Shown: positions 17,266 through 26,664 of the stretch, piece after piece | How positions within the stretch are numbered: position 1 is the stretch's first letter | Layout of the letters: each line of letters starts with the position of its first letter | DNA from: Lachnospiraceae bacterium | Lineage (GTDB): Bacteria; Bacillota; Clostridia; Lachnospirales; Lachnospiraceae | DNA: 54,894 nucleotides | Direction: 5' to 3' | Assembly: GCA_017440045.1 (NCBI GenBank) | Contig: JAFSIA010000052.1 | Coordinates: forward strand, 1 to 54,894 | Position numbers and translations under genes: made by a program | Notes under the pieces: generated by a model | What the model saw: the letters and a program-made list of their open reading frames with translations, nothing else | What the model was told of the DNA's origin: nothing | Databases searched by the model: none

Positions 17266-19407
17266 CTACTTGTCTGAACCTACAGACACTTTCTTTATAT
17301 CTTTATCTAAATCAATCTCGTGGACAACCTTTAAGAATGCTAAAAATACCTTCATATCGAAGTTTTTAACCTCATCAATCATCAGCGTCACTGCCGAATC
17401 CTTGTCAAAGGCTTTTCTATATGGTCTGTCTGAGGTAAGCGCTATAAACACGTCACACACACGAAGTATTCTGGCTCCAAGCGGTATGCTCTCTCCAGCC
17501 AGATTGTCAGGATATCCTGAACCATCATAGTTTTCATGATGGTAAAGTATACTCTCTATAACGAAATCAGAATAATCCTTTTTCTTTAAAATATCTGCGC
17601 TAAGCTTAGAGTGCATACGCACATATCTTAACTGCTCCACAACGAAGCTCTCTTCATCCCTGCCATACATATAATTTGACAAACGAAGCTTACCGATATC
17701 ATGTAATACTCCTGCTACCGAAAGCTCATATATCATCTTTTCCGGCAATCCAAGCTCTCTGCCAATAAGCCCGGCTAGATTACTTACATATATTCCATGT
17801 TCAATGGCATCCGGCACATCTTTTTTAAGCGCCTGTCTCACAATATATGAGTCACTTCTCAATCTCTTTCCCTGAGCCTTGCTAAAAACCTTGTCAAAAA
17901 AGTCAGCCTTTCTCTCTATCATCTCATCGATTCTTTCAATGTATTGGTCAACATTTTTAACACTGTCTACTCTCTCTATCTGTTCACCATCCGGATAAAC
18001 AAACTTTGTAACTGAGCCTGCACCCAGAGCAACTATAGTCTGCTTTTCCTCCATAATGAGAATGTTGTAAATACCTGCCTTGCCATCTCTGGCATATCCA
18101 ACATTTTCCATATTCCCTGCAATATTCTTCTGTCTGTACAGATAATATGGTGTCATTCCCATCTTAGCTGCATATTCTGCTGTAAGCTTCATTATCTCCT
18201 GATTGTTCTCAATTGATAATTCCTTATACTCATCCTTAAACATATTAAGTCTCGCTGCTCTCTTTATGGCTAACGAGTGGACTGTTATGCTGTCCGGATT
18301 AAGCTTTAGCGTCTCCTCCATAGTGTATCTCACATCATCGATACCCTCATTTGGGAGACCTACAATAAAGTCCATATTTATATTGTCAAAGCCCTCTTCC
18401 CTAGCCATAGCAAAGGCTTCCTTAATCTGCTCTACTGAATGTTTTCTACCTATAATATCCAAGGTCTCCTGCTTCATAGTCTGAGGGTTTATGGAAATCC
18501 TTGTTACACCATTCTTTTTCAATGTTTTAAGCTTATCTCTTGTGATACTGTCAGGTCTGCCTGCTTCTACAGTAAACTCCTGAACGTATGTAAAATCAAA
18601 TGAAGCTTTCACCTTTGTGATAAGTCTGTCAAGCTGTTCTGCACTAAGTGTTGTCGGTGTGCCTCCTCCAAAATACACAGTGTTAAGCTTTTTATCTTCA
18701 AATCTTTTAGATACATACTCTATCTCTTTGATAACGCTGTCTATGTACATATCAACTTTATTTTTATATGCATCAATATTGTATGATGTAAATGAACAAT
18801 AAAGACATGTGCTAGGACAAAACGGTATGCCTATATACAAGCTGTATCCGTCCTTATAATCAATATCCTTTAATATCTTAATCTCTCTTTTAGCTATGTC
18901 TGTACTGAGACTAATCTTTTCGTCAGAAACGTAATATGTGTCTCTCATATATTTATGTACTGCATCATCAGAAAGAGGTTTTTTCTTCTCTAAAAGGGCC
19001 ATTGGTATTTTTGTAGGTCTAATACCCGTAAGAGTTCCCCATGGCAGTTCTCTGCCTGTCATCTCCTTCATAACCTTATACACCAGACGCTTTGCCGCAT
19101 TCTTTGTAGATTTCCTGTCTAAAAAATCTGCCTCTCCATGATGACTTACAAGCTTTTTCATCTTAGCCTGACAGTCCTCCATGTCCACACATTTGCTGTC
19201 ATCACCAGCTAAAAGGCCATAAAGATCCACACAAATCTTCGATGAAACCTCGTCAAAAACCACACTAAGCATGTTCTTAATGCTGTCATTTTCTGCAAGC
19301 TTCTCTGTAGAATTTGTGTAAACCTCTGTCCCCGGGCAAAACTCCCTGACCAAAGTCCATATATCATATTCAAAATCAGTTCTCTTTAAATCAATTAATA
19401 TTGCCAC
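17266..19407 (-). CDS. hemZ: HemZ-type radical SAM coproporphyrinogen dehydrogenase fused to an HD-GYP domain
   Basis: One uninterrupted frame. The N-terminal part, about 500 residues, is HemZ-like: its own N-terminal region, GTLTGIRPTK, the radical SAM motif CPSTCLYC, YFGGGTPTTL and the HemN-like C-terminal part. The last 200 residues form an HD-GYP domain with H-D in VLHDIGK, HHENYDGSGYP and RILRVCDVFIALTSDRPYR, all metal ligands present. HemZ members usually end near the junction (coordinate about 17900). The HD-GYP part may cleave c-di-GMP or another cyclic dinucleotide (inference). I chose GTG at 19407: GAGG lies 8 nt upstream over the stop of the preceding gene. An in-frame ATG at 19440 would add 11 residues. 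The substrate of the HemZ half is not proven. Confidence 0.88.
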   Translation of the reverse strand: MAILIDLKRTDFEYDIWTLVREFCPGTEVYTNSTEKLAENDSIKNMLSVVFDEVSSKICVDLYGLLAGDDSKCVDMEDCQAKMKKLVSHHGEADFLDRKSTKNAAKRLVYKVMKEMTGRELPWGTLTGIRPTKIPMALLEKKKPLSDDAVHKYMRDTYYVSDEKISLSTDIAKREIKILKDIDYKDGYSLYIGIPFCPSTCLYCSFTSYNIDAYKNKVDMYIDSVIKEIEYVSKRFEDKKLNTVYFGGGTPTTLSAEQLDRLITKVKASFDFTYVQEFTVEAGRPDSITRDKLKTLKKNGVTRISINPQTMKQETLDIIGRKHSVEQIKEAFAMAREEGFDNINMDFIVGLPNEGIDDVRYTMEETLKLNPDSITVHSLAIKRAARLNMFKDEYKELSIENNQEIMKLTAEYAAKMGMTPYYLYRQKNIAGNMENVGYARDGKAGIYNILIMEEKQTIVALGAGSVTKFVYPDGEQIERVDSVKNVDQYIERIDEMIERKADFFDKVFSKAQGKRLRSDSYIVRQALKKDVPDAIEHGIYVSNLAGLIGRELGLPEKMIYELSVAGVLHDIGKLRLSNYMYGRDEESFVVEQLRYVRMHSKLSADILKKKDYSDFVIESILYHHENYDGSGYPDNLAGESIPLGARILRVCDVFIALTSDRPYRKAFDKDSAVTLMIDEVKNFDMKVFLAFLKVVHEIDLDKDIKKVSVGSDK

Positions 19408-19411
19408 AATA

Positions 19412-20044
19412 CTATCCTCGATACCATTTCTTTTCATCATCTATAGTTGTCATCATGCCATGTCCAGCAAAAACCTCTATATCCCCATCAAGAACAAGCA
19501 GCTTATCTATGATAGAATCAAAGATTTTCCGCTCACTTCCTGTAGGCAAATCCGTCCTTCCATGGCTCTGATAAAACAATGTATCTCCACTAAAAAGTCT
19601 ATCCTTTTCCTCGTCACTGACAAGATAGCAACAACTTCCTTCTGTGTGTCCCGGTGTGTGTATCACCTTTATTTTAAAACCACACAAATCAAAGGTCTGA
19701 CCATCCTTAAGTGCTATATCTACTGACACACTGTCTGCAAATCCAAATATGGCTGATGCATTTAACATACCATCCTTAGCTAAACCGACCTCTGCCTCAT
19801 GGGAATATACATTAACACCATAAAGTTCCTTTAGCTCTGTAGCTGCTCCTATATGGTCAAAATGTCCATGTGTCAAAAGAATTGCCTTAATAGTAATCCC
19901 CAATTCCTTAACAGCTGCATCTATAGCTTTAGGATTATCTGCCGGGTCTATAATAAATCCTTCTTTTGTAAGCTTATTATAAAGAATGTAGCAATTTGTA
20001 CCACATATGCTAAGTATAAGCGTCTTCATAGACATAATCGCCAT
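19412..20044 (-). CDS. Metallo-beta-lactamase-fold hydrolase (glyoxalase II-like, YqgX type)
   Basis: 210 residues with the metal-binding motif THGHFDHIG, the downstream His in HTPGHTEGS, Asp in FSGDTLF and the C-terminal GHG. This is the single-domain hydroxyacylglutathione hydrolase-like family, common beside relA and hisS in Firmicutes. The natural thioester substrate is unknown. It follows relA by 28 nt, and its stop codon lies inside the ribosome-binding region of the HemZ fusion gene, indicating tight coupling. The start may be any of three nearby ATGs (20044, 20035, 20029); 20044 is best placed relative to GAAAGG. Confidence 0.88.
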   Translation of the reverse strand: MAIMSMKTLILSICGTNCYILYNKLTKEGFIIDPADNPKAIDAAVKELGITIKAILLTHGHFDHIGAATELKELYGVNVYSHEAEVGLAKDGMLNASAIFGFADSVSVDIALKDGQTFDLCGFKIKVIHTPGHTEGSCCYLVSDEEKDRLFSGDTLFYQSHGRTDLPTGSERKIFDSIIDKLLVLDGDIEVFAGHGMMTTIDDEKKWYRG

Positions 20045-20072
20045 AATACACCAAACCTTTCAATCAGTTTAA

Positions 20073-22343
20073 CTAGTTTGTAGAACGTACAATATCAATA
20101 ATAGAATCAACCATACGCAACTTATCAATAAGCTTTGTAAGCTCCTCTTTACCTGCAACCATAAATGACATTGATATAGTTGCAACCCCCTGCTTACTTG
20201 TACGGCTGTTGATACTCTGTACATCTATATTTCTCTCAGTGAAAATCTTTGAAATATCTGCAAGCAGTCCGGTTCTGTTTTTACTGAATATCTGAATCTC
20301 TGCCAGATATTTCTCGCCATCTTTTCTGTCAATCTGCCAATCAGCCTCCATAAGACGGACTCTCTCGCTCTCCGGAAGATACATAATATTGACACAATCT
20401 GTACGATGTATTGATATTCCTCTACCTCTGGTGATAAAGCCTACTATCTCATCTCCAGGCACAGGATTACAGCACTTTGAATATCTTACAGACACATCAT
20501 GAACACCCTTTACGATAATGCCACCCTTAGATTTTTGAACATCTTTCTTAACCTTTGAATTTTCAGCAATCTCTTCAAGAATCTGCTCATTTGTAAGTGT
20601 CTTTTTATTCTTCTTCTCATATTCATCAATAAGGCGGTTTACCACCTGACCTTCCTTGATGCTTCCATGACCAATAGCAGCCAGAATAGCATTCCACTCT
20701 TTTAAATTAAATTTATTTAATACCTTAACAACATATTCATGCTTTGTAAGCTCACTTATATTTACACCCTTTGCCTTGCAATAACGCTCAATAAGTTCCT
20801 TACCCTTTATGATATTGTCTTCCTTATACTCAGACTTAAACCACTGATTAATCTTGTTTTTAGCCTGAGAACTCTTAACAATATTAAGCCAGTCCCTGCT
20901 TGGTCCCTTTGAGTTTTGAGAGGTAATAATCTCTATTCGGTCACCGTTTTGAATTTTATAATCAATGTTCACTATCTTTCCATTAATTCGTGCCCCTACC
21001 ATCTTGTTACCTACAGCACTGTGAATGCTGTAAGCAAAATCGATTGGAGTTGAACCACTTGGAAGATTCTTCACATCACCTGATGGTGTGAAGCAATATA
21101 CATCATCTGTAAACAGGTTGAAATCACTCTTAATAACACTGAGGAATTCCTTATTATCTGACAGGTTACTCTGCCACTCAAGAATTTCTCTAAGCCAGCT
21201 AATCTTCTCTTCCTCTTTATCCGGAGTATACTTTCCATTTGGGTCTTCCTTGTACTTCCAGTGAGCTGCGATACCGTTTTCTGCAGTTTTATGCATCTCC
21301 TCTGTACGTATCTGAATCTCAAACGGCTGACCATTTGGTCCGATTAGCGTTGTATGCAATGACTGGTACATGTTTGATTTAGGCATTGCAATATAATCTT
21401 TAAATCTGCCCTGAATAGGCTTGTAATTCTCATGGATAATACCTAATGCAGCATAGCAATCCTTAACAGAATCCACGATAATTCTTACTGCAAACAAGTC
21501 TAAAATCTGGTCAAATTCCTTGCTTTGGTTAATCATCTTTTTGTATATGCTAAAGATATGCTTCATTCTTCCATATACTCTAGACTTAATTTTCGCCTCT
21601 TTCATGAGACCATCAACCTCTGCCACCAGGTCCTTTATCATCTTCTCACCAGAGCTTAACTTAACATTTCTCTGATATGAAATCTCATTAAACTTTTCCG
21701 GTTCTAAGTACTTTAAGGATAAATCATCAAGTTCAACCTTAATCTTAGATATACCTAATCTGTCTGCTATAGGCGCATATATATCCATAGTCTCTCTTGA
21801 TTTTTCAATCTGCTTAGCCGGACTCTGGTATTCCATAGTTCTCATATTATGAAGTCTGTCGGCAAGCTTAATGAGGATAACTCTGATATCTTTACCCATG
21901 GCAAGAAACATCTTTCTTAAGTTTTCTGCCTGAATCTCTATTTTATCTGCCTGATAAGACACCTGGGTCAACTTTGTAACACCATCAACCAGCAATGCCA
22001 CCTCAGCTCCAAACATAGCTGTAAGCTCTTCTAGTGTAAGCACTGTATCTTCCACTACATCATGCAAAATACCTGCCACAATAGTCTCTTTATCCATCTC
22101 AAACTCAGCCAGGATAATTGCTACAGAAAGAGGATGTATAATATAAGGCTCTCCTGAGCGACGTTTCTGCTCCTTATGAGCCTCAGCCGCAATTTTATAA
22201 GCCTTCTCGATTGTCGAAATATCATCTGATGGATGGTACTTCTTTATAATCGAAATAAGCCTCTCATACAATTCGGTAGGATTATCATATTCCTCCGGCG
22301 ATTTAATTTTCGGAACTAATATTTCAATTTTCTCATCTGCCAT
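20073..22343 (-). CDS. relA: Bifunctional (p)ppGpp synthetase/hydrolase
   Basis: Rel-type stringent response enzyme of 756 residues. The HD hydrolase domain is intact (GILHDVVEDT). The synthetase domain has VYGRMKHIFSIYKKM, the YQSLHTT loop and EIQIRTEEMH. TGS (VYCFTPSGDVKNLP), a zinc-finger/helical region with RYSKCCNPVPGD and a C-terminal ACT domain follow. It makes and degrades (p)ppGpp in response to uncharged tRNA. The ATG at 22343 has GAGG 8 nt upstream; a longer start 7 codons earlier lacks a site. It lies 37 nt after apt. Confidence 0.96.
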   Translation of the reverse strand: MADEKIEILVPKIKSPEEYDNPTELYERLISIIKKYHPSDDISTIEKAYKIAAEAHKEQKRRSGEPYIIHPLSVAIILAEFEMDKETIVAGILHDVVEDTVLTLEELTAMFGAEVALLVDGVTKLTQVSYQADKIEIQAENLRKMFLAMGKDIRVILIKLADRLHNMRTMEYQSPAKQIEKSRETMDIYAPIADRLGISKIKVELDDLSLKYLEPEKFNEISYQRNVKLSSGEKMIKDLVAEVDGLMKEAKIKSRVYGRMKHIFSIYKKMINQSKEFDQILDLFAVRIIVDSVKDCYAALGIIHENYKPIQGRFKDYIAMPKSNMYQSLHTTLIGPNGQPFEIQIRTEEMHKTAENGIAAHWKYKEDPNGKYTPDKEEEKISWLREILEWQSNLSDNKEFLSVIKSDFNLFTDDVYCFTPSGDVKNLPSGSTPIDFAYSIHSAVGNKMVGARINGKIVNIDYKIQNGDRIEIITSQNSKGPSRDWLNIVKSSQAKNKINQWFKSEYKEDNIIKGKELIERYCKAKGVNISELTKHEYVVKVLNKFNLKEWNAILAAIGHGSIKEGQVVNRLIDEYEKKNKKTLTNEQILEEIAENSKVKKDVQKSKGGIIVKGVHDVSVRYSKCCNPVPGDEIVGFITRGRGISIHRTDCVNIMYLPESERVRLMEADWQIDRKDGEKYLAEIQIFSKNRTGLLADISKIFTERNIDVQSINSRTSKQGVATISMSFMVAGKEELTKLIDKLRMVDSIIDIVRSTN

Positions 22344-22380
22344 ATGTATCGCCTCGTTTCGCAAAAATTAGTGTATATAA

Positions 22381-22905
22381 CTATTTGCCAGGATATATAA
22401 TCACTGACTGAATATTCTCGCCCTTAAGTTTATCTCTACCCTTTAATCCTGCAAGCTCCATAAGGAACACGCTGCCGACAACCTGTCCACCCAACTGTTT
22501 CACAAGCTTTATGATTGCTTCTATTGTTCCACCTGTAGCCATTAAATCATCAACAATCAAAATCTTCTGCCCAGACTTAATAGCATCCTTATGAATCTCA
22601 ATAGTCGCTGTGCCATACTCTAATTCATACTCCATAGCTACTGTTTCGCAAGGAAGCTTTCCTTTCTTTCTGACAGGCACAAATGGTTTATGAAGATTAT
22701 ATGCGATAGGTACACCAAAGATAAATCCTCTAGACTCCGGACCAACAACCACATCAAAATCTAAATCCTTTATCTTTTCCTGCATCAAATCAATAGCTAA
22801 ATGTAAACCGTCCGCATCCTGCAAAACGCTTGTTACATCTCTAAATATAATGCCTTCCTCTGGAAAATCCGGTATACTTCTAACATATTCTTCAATCTTT
22901 TTCAT
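22381..22905 (-). CDS. apt: Adenine phosphoribosyltransferase
   Basis: Converts adenine and PRPP to AMP in purine salvage. 174 residues with the PRPP-binding loop ILIVDDLMATGGT and the VVGPESRGFIFG segment. The ATG at 22905 has GGAGG 6 nt upstream and matches the family's usual start (MKKIEEYVRSIPDFP); an upstream in-frame start at 22950 is rejected. It sits 98 nt after recJ and 37 nt before relA, the common Firmicutes order. Confidence 0.96.
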   Translation of the reverse strand: MKKIEEYVRSIPDFPEEGIIFRDVTSVLQDADGLHLAIDLMQEKIKDLDFDVVVGPESRGFIFGVPIAYNLHKPFVPVRKKGKLPCETVAMEYELEYGTATIEIHKDAIKSGQKILIVDDLMATGGTIEAIIKLVKQLGGQVVGSVFLMELAGLKGRDKLKGENIQSVIIYPGK

Positions 22906-23003
22906 AGTCCGCCTCCTACTGTAGCTACTCTTTTTTAAATCAAGATACACTTACCCTAATTTTAAATATAAATAATTATATATTTTATCATTATTCTTAC
23001 GAT

Positions 23004-24794
23004 TTAACAATAGTTGTTGACAATTATTTGCGTTGTTCTTCTGCCATTATACTCATTAATATCGGGATAATATACGATGGATAAATTAATATCGTTAGTC
23101 ACTCCCATTTTTGCTTTTCTAAGCTGTTCTTCACCGAATTTTTCTATGACAAATTGCATGAAACCCGGATAAACAGATGCAAATACCAACGCATCTACTG
23201 TTTTACCAGAATCATCTACCACCTGAAGCTTGCACATATTCTGATTTGCGCCCATTATTTTTAACAGCTTTATTTTTACATTCTTTGTAGCAAATACGGG
23301 CTTCTCATTCCCTTTACCGAAAGGTTCAAGAAGGTTTAACTGCTCTACCAGCTCCTCTGTGGCATACGCCAACGGCATCGGCACATCTATCCATACCTTT
23401 CTTATAAAGTCATCATCAGTCAGTCTGCATTTTTCGTTCAAGTCACTTATAAAATGATTTAATCTGCTTTTCTCCAATGATAGTCCTGCAGCCATCTCAT
23501 GACCACCGTACTTTAGCAAATGTTCATCACACTCAACAAGGGCTTCAAACATATTGTATCCCGGTATAGAGCGACCGGAGCCTTTAATAATCACCTTTTC
23601 TTCCTGTTCCTCGCTATCAGTTAATACAATTACCGGCTTATTAAAATATTCTCTCACTCTGCCTGCTATAATACCTGCGATACTTTCATGCACATCAGGA
23701 AGGTATATTACTAATACCTTTTTATCCGATAATTCCTCCCCCTGCGCTATTCCAAGCTTCACGCCTTCCTCTGTCATAGCCTTTCGCTGATTATTTAACT
23801 CTGCTAATTCTACTGCCAATTTTTCAGCCACGGTAAAATCATCGCACAACAAAAGCTCTAAGCCCTTTTTTGCAGTTTCAAGTCTACCTGCCGCATTTAA
23901 GCACGGTCCAATCACAAATCCTATATGGTAAGATGACAGCTTATCTCTGTTCACACCACATACGTCAATCAATTTATCCAAGCCTACATTTGATGTATAT
24001 TTAAGCCTCTTTAAACCTTCAGCTGCAATTATACGATTCTCACCTACAAGGTCCACCACATCTCCTATAGTAGCTATGGCTGCGTACTCCAAAAATGCTT
24101 CTGTTTTTTCCTTATAGTCCTGTAGCTTTATTTTTTTATAAATGTATTCTATGAGTTTATAAGCTATGGCACCACCACATAGCAGCTTAAACGGATAAGC
24201 ACAATCCGGTTGCTTTGGATTTACGACTGCATCACCTGAAACTCTTTTGTATACAACCTGCCCTGTTACCTCATCTCTGCCAAAAGGCACCTCATGATGG
24301 TCAGTTATTACAACAGTCATACCAAGACTTTTTGCATAATCAATCTGGTCTATTGCCGCTATACCATTGTCACATGTGACTATGGTATCAACACCGTCAT
24401 CATAAGCTCTTTTTATAATATTCTCGTTAATTCCATAGCCATCCTTTATTCTATCAGGTATATCATAACTTACATTTGCTTCAATATTTTTTAATCCCTG
24501 ATACAGAATGTATGTAGAACAGACTCCATCAATATCGTAGTCTCCTACTATCCTTATAGCTTTCTTCTCCTCTATTTTGGACACAATAATGGAAGCAGCC
24601 TTATCCATATCCTTCATAAGACCGGGCTCATAAAGGTCATCCAAGCCACCATAAAGAAACGCTCTCTGATCATCTATCGTCTCTAAATCCTTATTTCGCA
24701 TTATTCTGGCCACAATAGGACTAACGCCCAGCTCTTTTCCAAATCGGTCGAAATCGGCTTTCTTACTGTGTATCATCCATTTTTCTTCAACCAT
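23004..24794 (-). CDS. recJ: Single-stranded-DNA-specific 5'-3' exonuclease RecJ
   Basis: DHH-family nuclease of 596 residues used in recombination and mismatch repair. Motifs: VGDYDIDGVCS, VTCDNGI, the DHH triad VITDHHEVP, CGGAIAYKLI, the GPCLNAAGRLE block, the DHHA1 region KGSGRSIPGYNMFEAL with HLLKYGGHEMAAG, and a C-terminal OB-like part. ATG at 24794 has AAGGTGG 5 nt upstream; a start 9 codons earlier would lie in the preceding terminator. First gene of the recJ-apt-relA-MBL-hemZ-hisS-aspS run. Confidence 0.95.
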   Translation of the reverse strand: MVEEKWMIHSKKADFDRFGKELGVSPIVARIMRNKDLETIDDQRAFLYGGLDDLYEPGLMKDMDKAASIIVSKIEEKKAIRIVGDYDIDGVCSTYILYQGLKNIEANVSYDIPDRIKDGYGINENIIKRAYDDGVDTIVTCDNGIAAIDQIDYAKSLGMTVVITDHHEVPFGRDEVTGQVVYKRVSGDAVVNPKQPDCAYPFKLLCGGAIAYKLIEYIYKKIKLQDYKEKTEAFLEYAAIATIGDVVDLVGENRIIAAEGLKRLKYTSNVGLDKLIDVCGVNRDKLSSYHIGFVIGPCLNAAGRLETAKKGLELLLCDDFTVAEKLAVELAELNNQRKAMTEEGVKLGIAQGEELSDKKVLVIYLPDVHESIAGIIAGRVREYFNKPVIVLTDSEEQEEKVIIKGSGRSIPGYNMFEALVECDEHLLKYGGHEMAAGLSLEKSRLNHFISDLNEKCRLTDDDFIRKVWIDVPMPLAYATEELVEQLNLLEPFGKGNEKPVFATKNVKIKLLKIMGANQNMCKLQVVDDSGKTVDALVFASVYPGFMQFVIEKFGEEQLRKAKMGVTNDINLSIVYYPDINEYNGRRTTQIIVNNYC

Positions 24795-24810
24795 AGTTAC
24801 CACCTTAATA

Positions 24811-24853
24811 AAAAAATTCAAAAGTAGCTTAGGAAATCTCCTAAGCTACTTTT
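24811..24853 (-). terminator. Terminator of the GH43 lipoprotein gene
   Basis: Perfect 15-bp stem (24820-24834 with 24839-24853) with a 4-nt loop, followed on the minus strand by TTGAATTTTTTT. It starts 22 nt after the GH43 stop and ends just upstream of the recJ ribosome site. Confidence 0.88.
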
Positions 24854-24875
24854 ATTTAATAAATCTTTCTACGAC

Positions 24876-26555
24876 TTATTCATTACCTAAATACATTACA
24901 CCCCACATAGAGTTGTTCTGATTTGATAACGCTGTAAATACCATTACATTATTTCCAGCTTCATCAACCATCTTACAGAATACGCCCTTGTACTCTACAT
25001 CATTAAGTGTATATGTCATATATGGTGTGCCTTCTTCTACAGACCACTCACCTAAAATTGTATCAAGGTCAGACTCTAAAGCGATCATTCCGTTGCTATC
25101 AAATACATATGCCTCTGATTTCTTTGCTGTAGTGTTAATGTCAATACCATGATCCAAAACATGATAAATACCATCAAGAGTATCCTTATCATATCCTGTC
25201 TCAGATATTTCTTCACCCTGATACTGGAATGGCAATGCACATAACCAGCCATCCTTGTTTGCAAACATCTGATGAATTCTCATCTGATGACGCTCGCCTA
25301 AATCTTCAAATCTTGTATGATAGAAGAGATAGTACTTTCCATCCTCTACCAAGAATGAATTGTGTCCTGTAGATAAGTATCCTTTGTATAATGATGGAAG
25401 ATGGTATCCACCCATCACCTTAACACCAATACCTTCGTTATCTTTTCCCTTCATAGATGTTGCCATCTGTCCTGCTGCATCATAATATGGTCCATCTGGA
25501 TTCTCAGATCTAAACATTCTCATACTATATCCACCATCAGCACCAAGCCAACCTACTGAAGCGAACAACCAATAGTAACCTGTATTTTCATCATATCTGA
25601 TATATGGACCCTCACCTGATACGCCCAAACCATATACAAGTCTCTTGCCAAAATACTTATCTGTATAGTTATTTACATCTGTTGACTGCTCTTCGTCATG
25701 AATTGTCATACCAGTTGCCGGATCAAGCTCTATAATCCAAAGACCACCTGACCATGAACCATATGTCATCCACATTCTTCCGTCTTTATCGAAGAAAACA
25801 CTTGGGTCAATCGCATTAGGAAACTGATTTGTATTGTAATCTGCTCCCTGGAAATACTTCTGATTAATATCAGCAATATCAGTTGTGCCCCATACTTCTA
25901 ATACGTTTGTATTTGTAACAAGTTTATTAACTTCTGATTTTCTATCAAAAGCTTCAAATTTTGTAAAGCCCGAATAAATAAGTGTATCAACATGCTTATA
26001 ACCACTCTCTACATTCTTCGATACTGCAAATCCAATAACCGAACGGCAATATGTAGAAGATGTGCTGTAATACATCATATAGGCACCCTTTGTACCATCT
26101 TCCCACACATAATTCTCATTGTATACAATGTCCGGAGCCCATATTGCGTATCCGCCGTAGCAATCACTATCATTGTATCCCGCCCACTTAAATGGCTCCT
26201 CGAGGCCTTCTGTTAACACTCCGTAAATACTGCTGTTACCATAGCCCTGCACTCCGAGAGGCTTCCATGTTAAAAGGTCTGATGATGAACCCTGCGCCAT
26301 ATGAGAACCAAACACATAGTACTTTCCACTCTTTGGATCCTTGAAAATCGAAGGGTCGTGACACTCATACTTCATTGTAGTATTTGTATACAATGCTGGC
26401 AATTCATAACTGTTTTCCTCGTATGACAAAGCACTTGTTGGCTTGTCTTCGCCGCCGTCTTCACCGCCTTCACCACAGCCGGCTAACATAAGGCTGCTGG
26501 CCATAACGCTGATAAGACCGAGACTTAAGGTTCTCTTAAAAAAATCTTTTCTCAT
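24876..26555 (-). CDS. GH43 lipoprotein, endo-1,5-alpha-L-arabinanase type
   Basis: 559 residues with a lipoprotein signal peptide ending in the lipobox LAGC (Cys27), so it is anchored on the outer face of the membrane. A GH43 beta-propeller follows: base Asp in HDPSIFKD, second Asp in NAIDPSVFFD, acid Glu in VSGEGPYIRY, and the GHNSFLVEDGKYYLFYHTR block with the His expected near the metal site of arabinanases. A C-terminal beta domain (about 440-559) resembles that of Bacillus Abn2-type enzymes. Likely cuts arabinan backbones into oligomers for import and for the GH127 and cytoplasmic GH43 enzymes. ATG 26555 has AAAGGAG. Own promoter and terminator. Confidence 0.87.
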   Translation of the reverse strand: MRKDFFKRTLSLGLISVMASSLMLAGCGEGGEDGGEDKPTSALSYEENSYELPALYTNTTMKYECHDPSIFKDPKSGKYYVFGSHMAQGSSSDLLTWKPLGVQGYGNSSIYGVLTEGLEEPFKWAGYNDSDCYGGYAIWAPDIVYNENYVWEDGTKGAYMMYYSTSSTYCRSVIGFAVSKNVESGYKHVDTLIYSGFTKFEAFDRKSEVNKLVTNTNVLEVWGTTDIADINQKYFQGADYNTNQFPNAIDPSVFFDKDGRMWMTYGSWSGGLWIIELDPATGMTIHDEEQSTDVNNYTDKYFGKRLVYGLGVSGEGPYIRYDENTGYYWLFASVGWLGADGGYSMRMFRSENPDGPYYDAAGQMATSMKGKDNEGIGVKVMGGYHLPSLYKGYLSTGHNSFLVEDGKYYLFYHTRFEDLGERHQMRIHQMFANKDGWLCALPFQYQGEEISETGYDKDTLDGIYHVLDHGIDINTTAKKSEAYVFDSNGMIALESDLDTILGEWSVEEGTPYMTYTLNDVEYKGVFCKMVDEAGNNVMVFTALSNQNNSMWGVMYLGNE

Positions 26556-26598
26556 ATTTATCTCTCCTTTATAATCAAGTTCAATAACAATGAAAAAA

Positions 26599-26627
26599 TT
26601 ATATCATAAAAAAGTGAATAAAACAAC
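26599..26627 (-). promoter_or_regulatory. Predicted promoter of the GH43 lipoprotein gene
   Basis: Minus strand TTGTTT (26622-26627), 17-nt spacer, TATAAT (26599-26604). No AraR-like site is visible here, unlike the GH127 promoter. Confidence 0.6.
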
Positions 26628-26664
26628 CTCATTAACCTATTATTAATGTTTTGTTAATCTTTTT

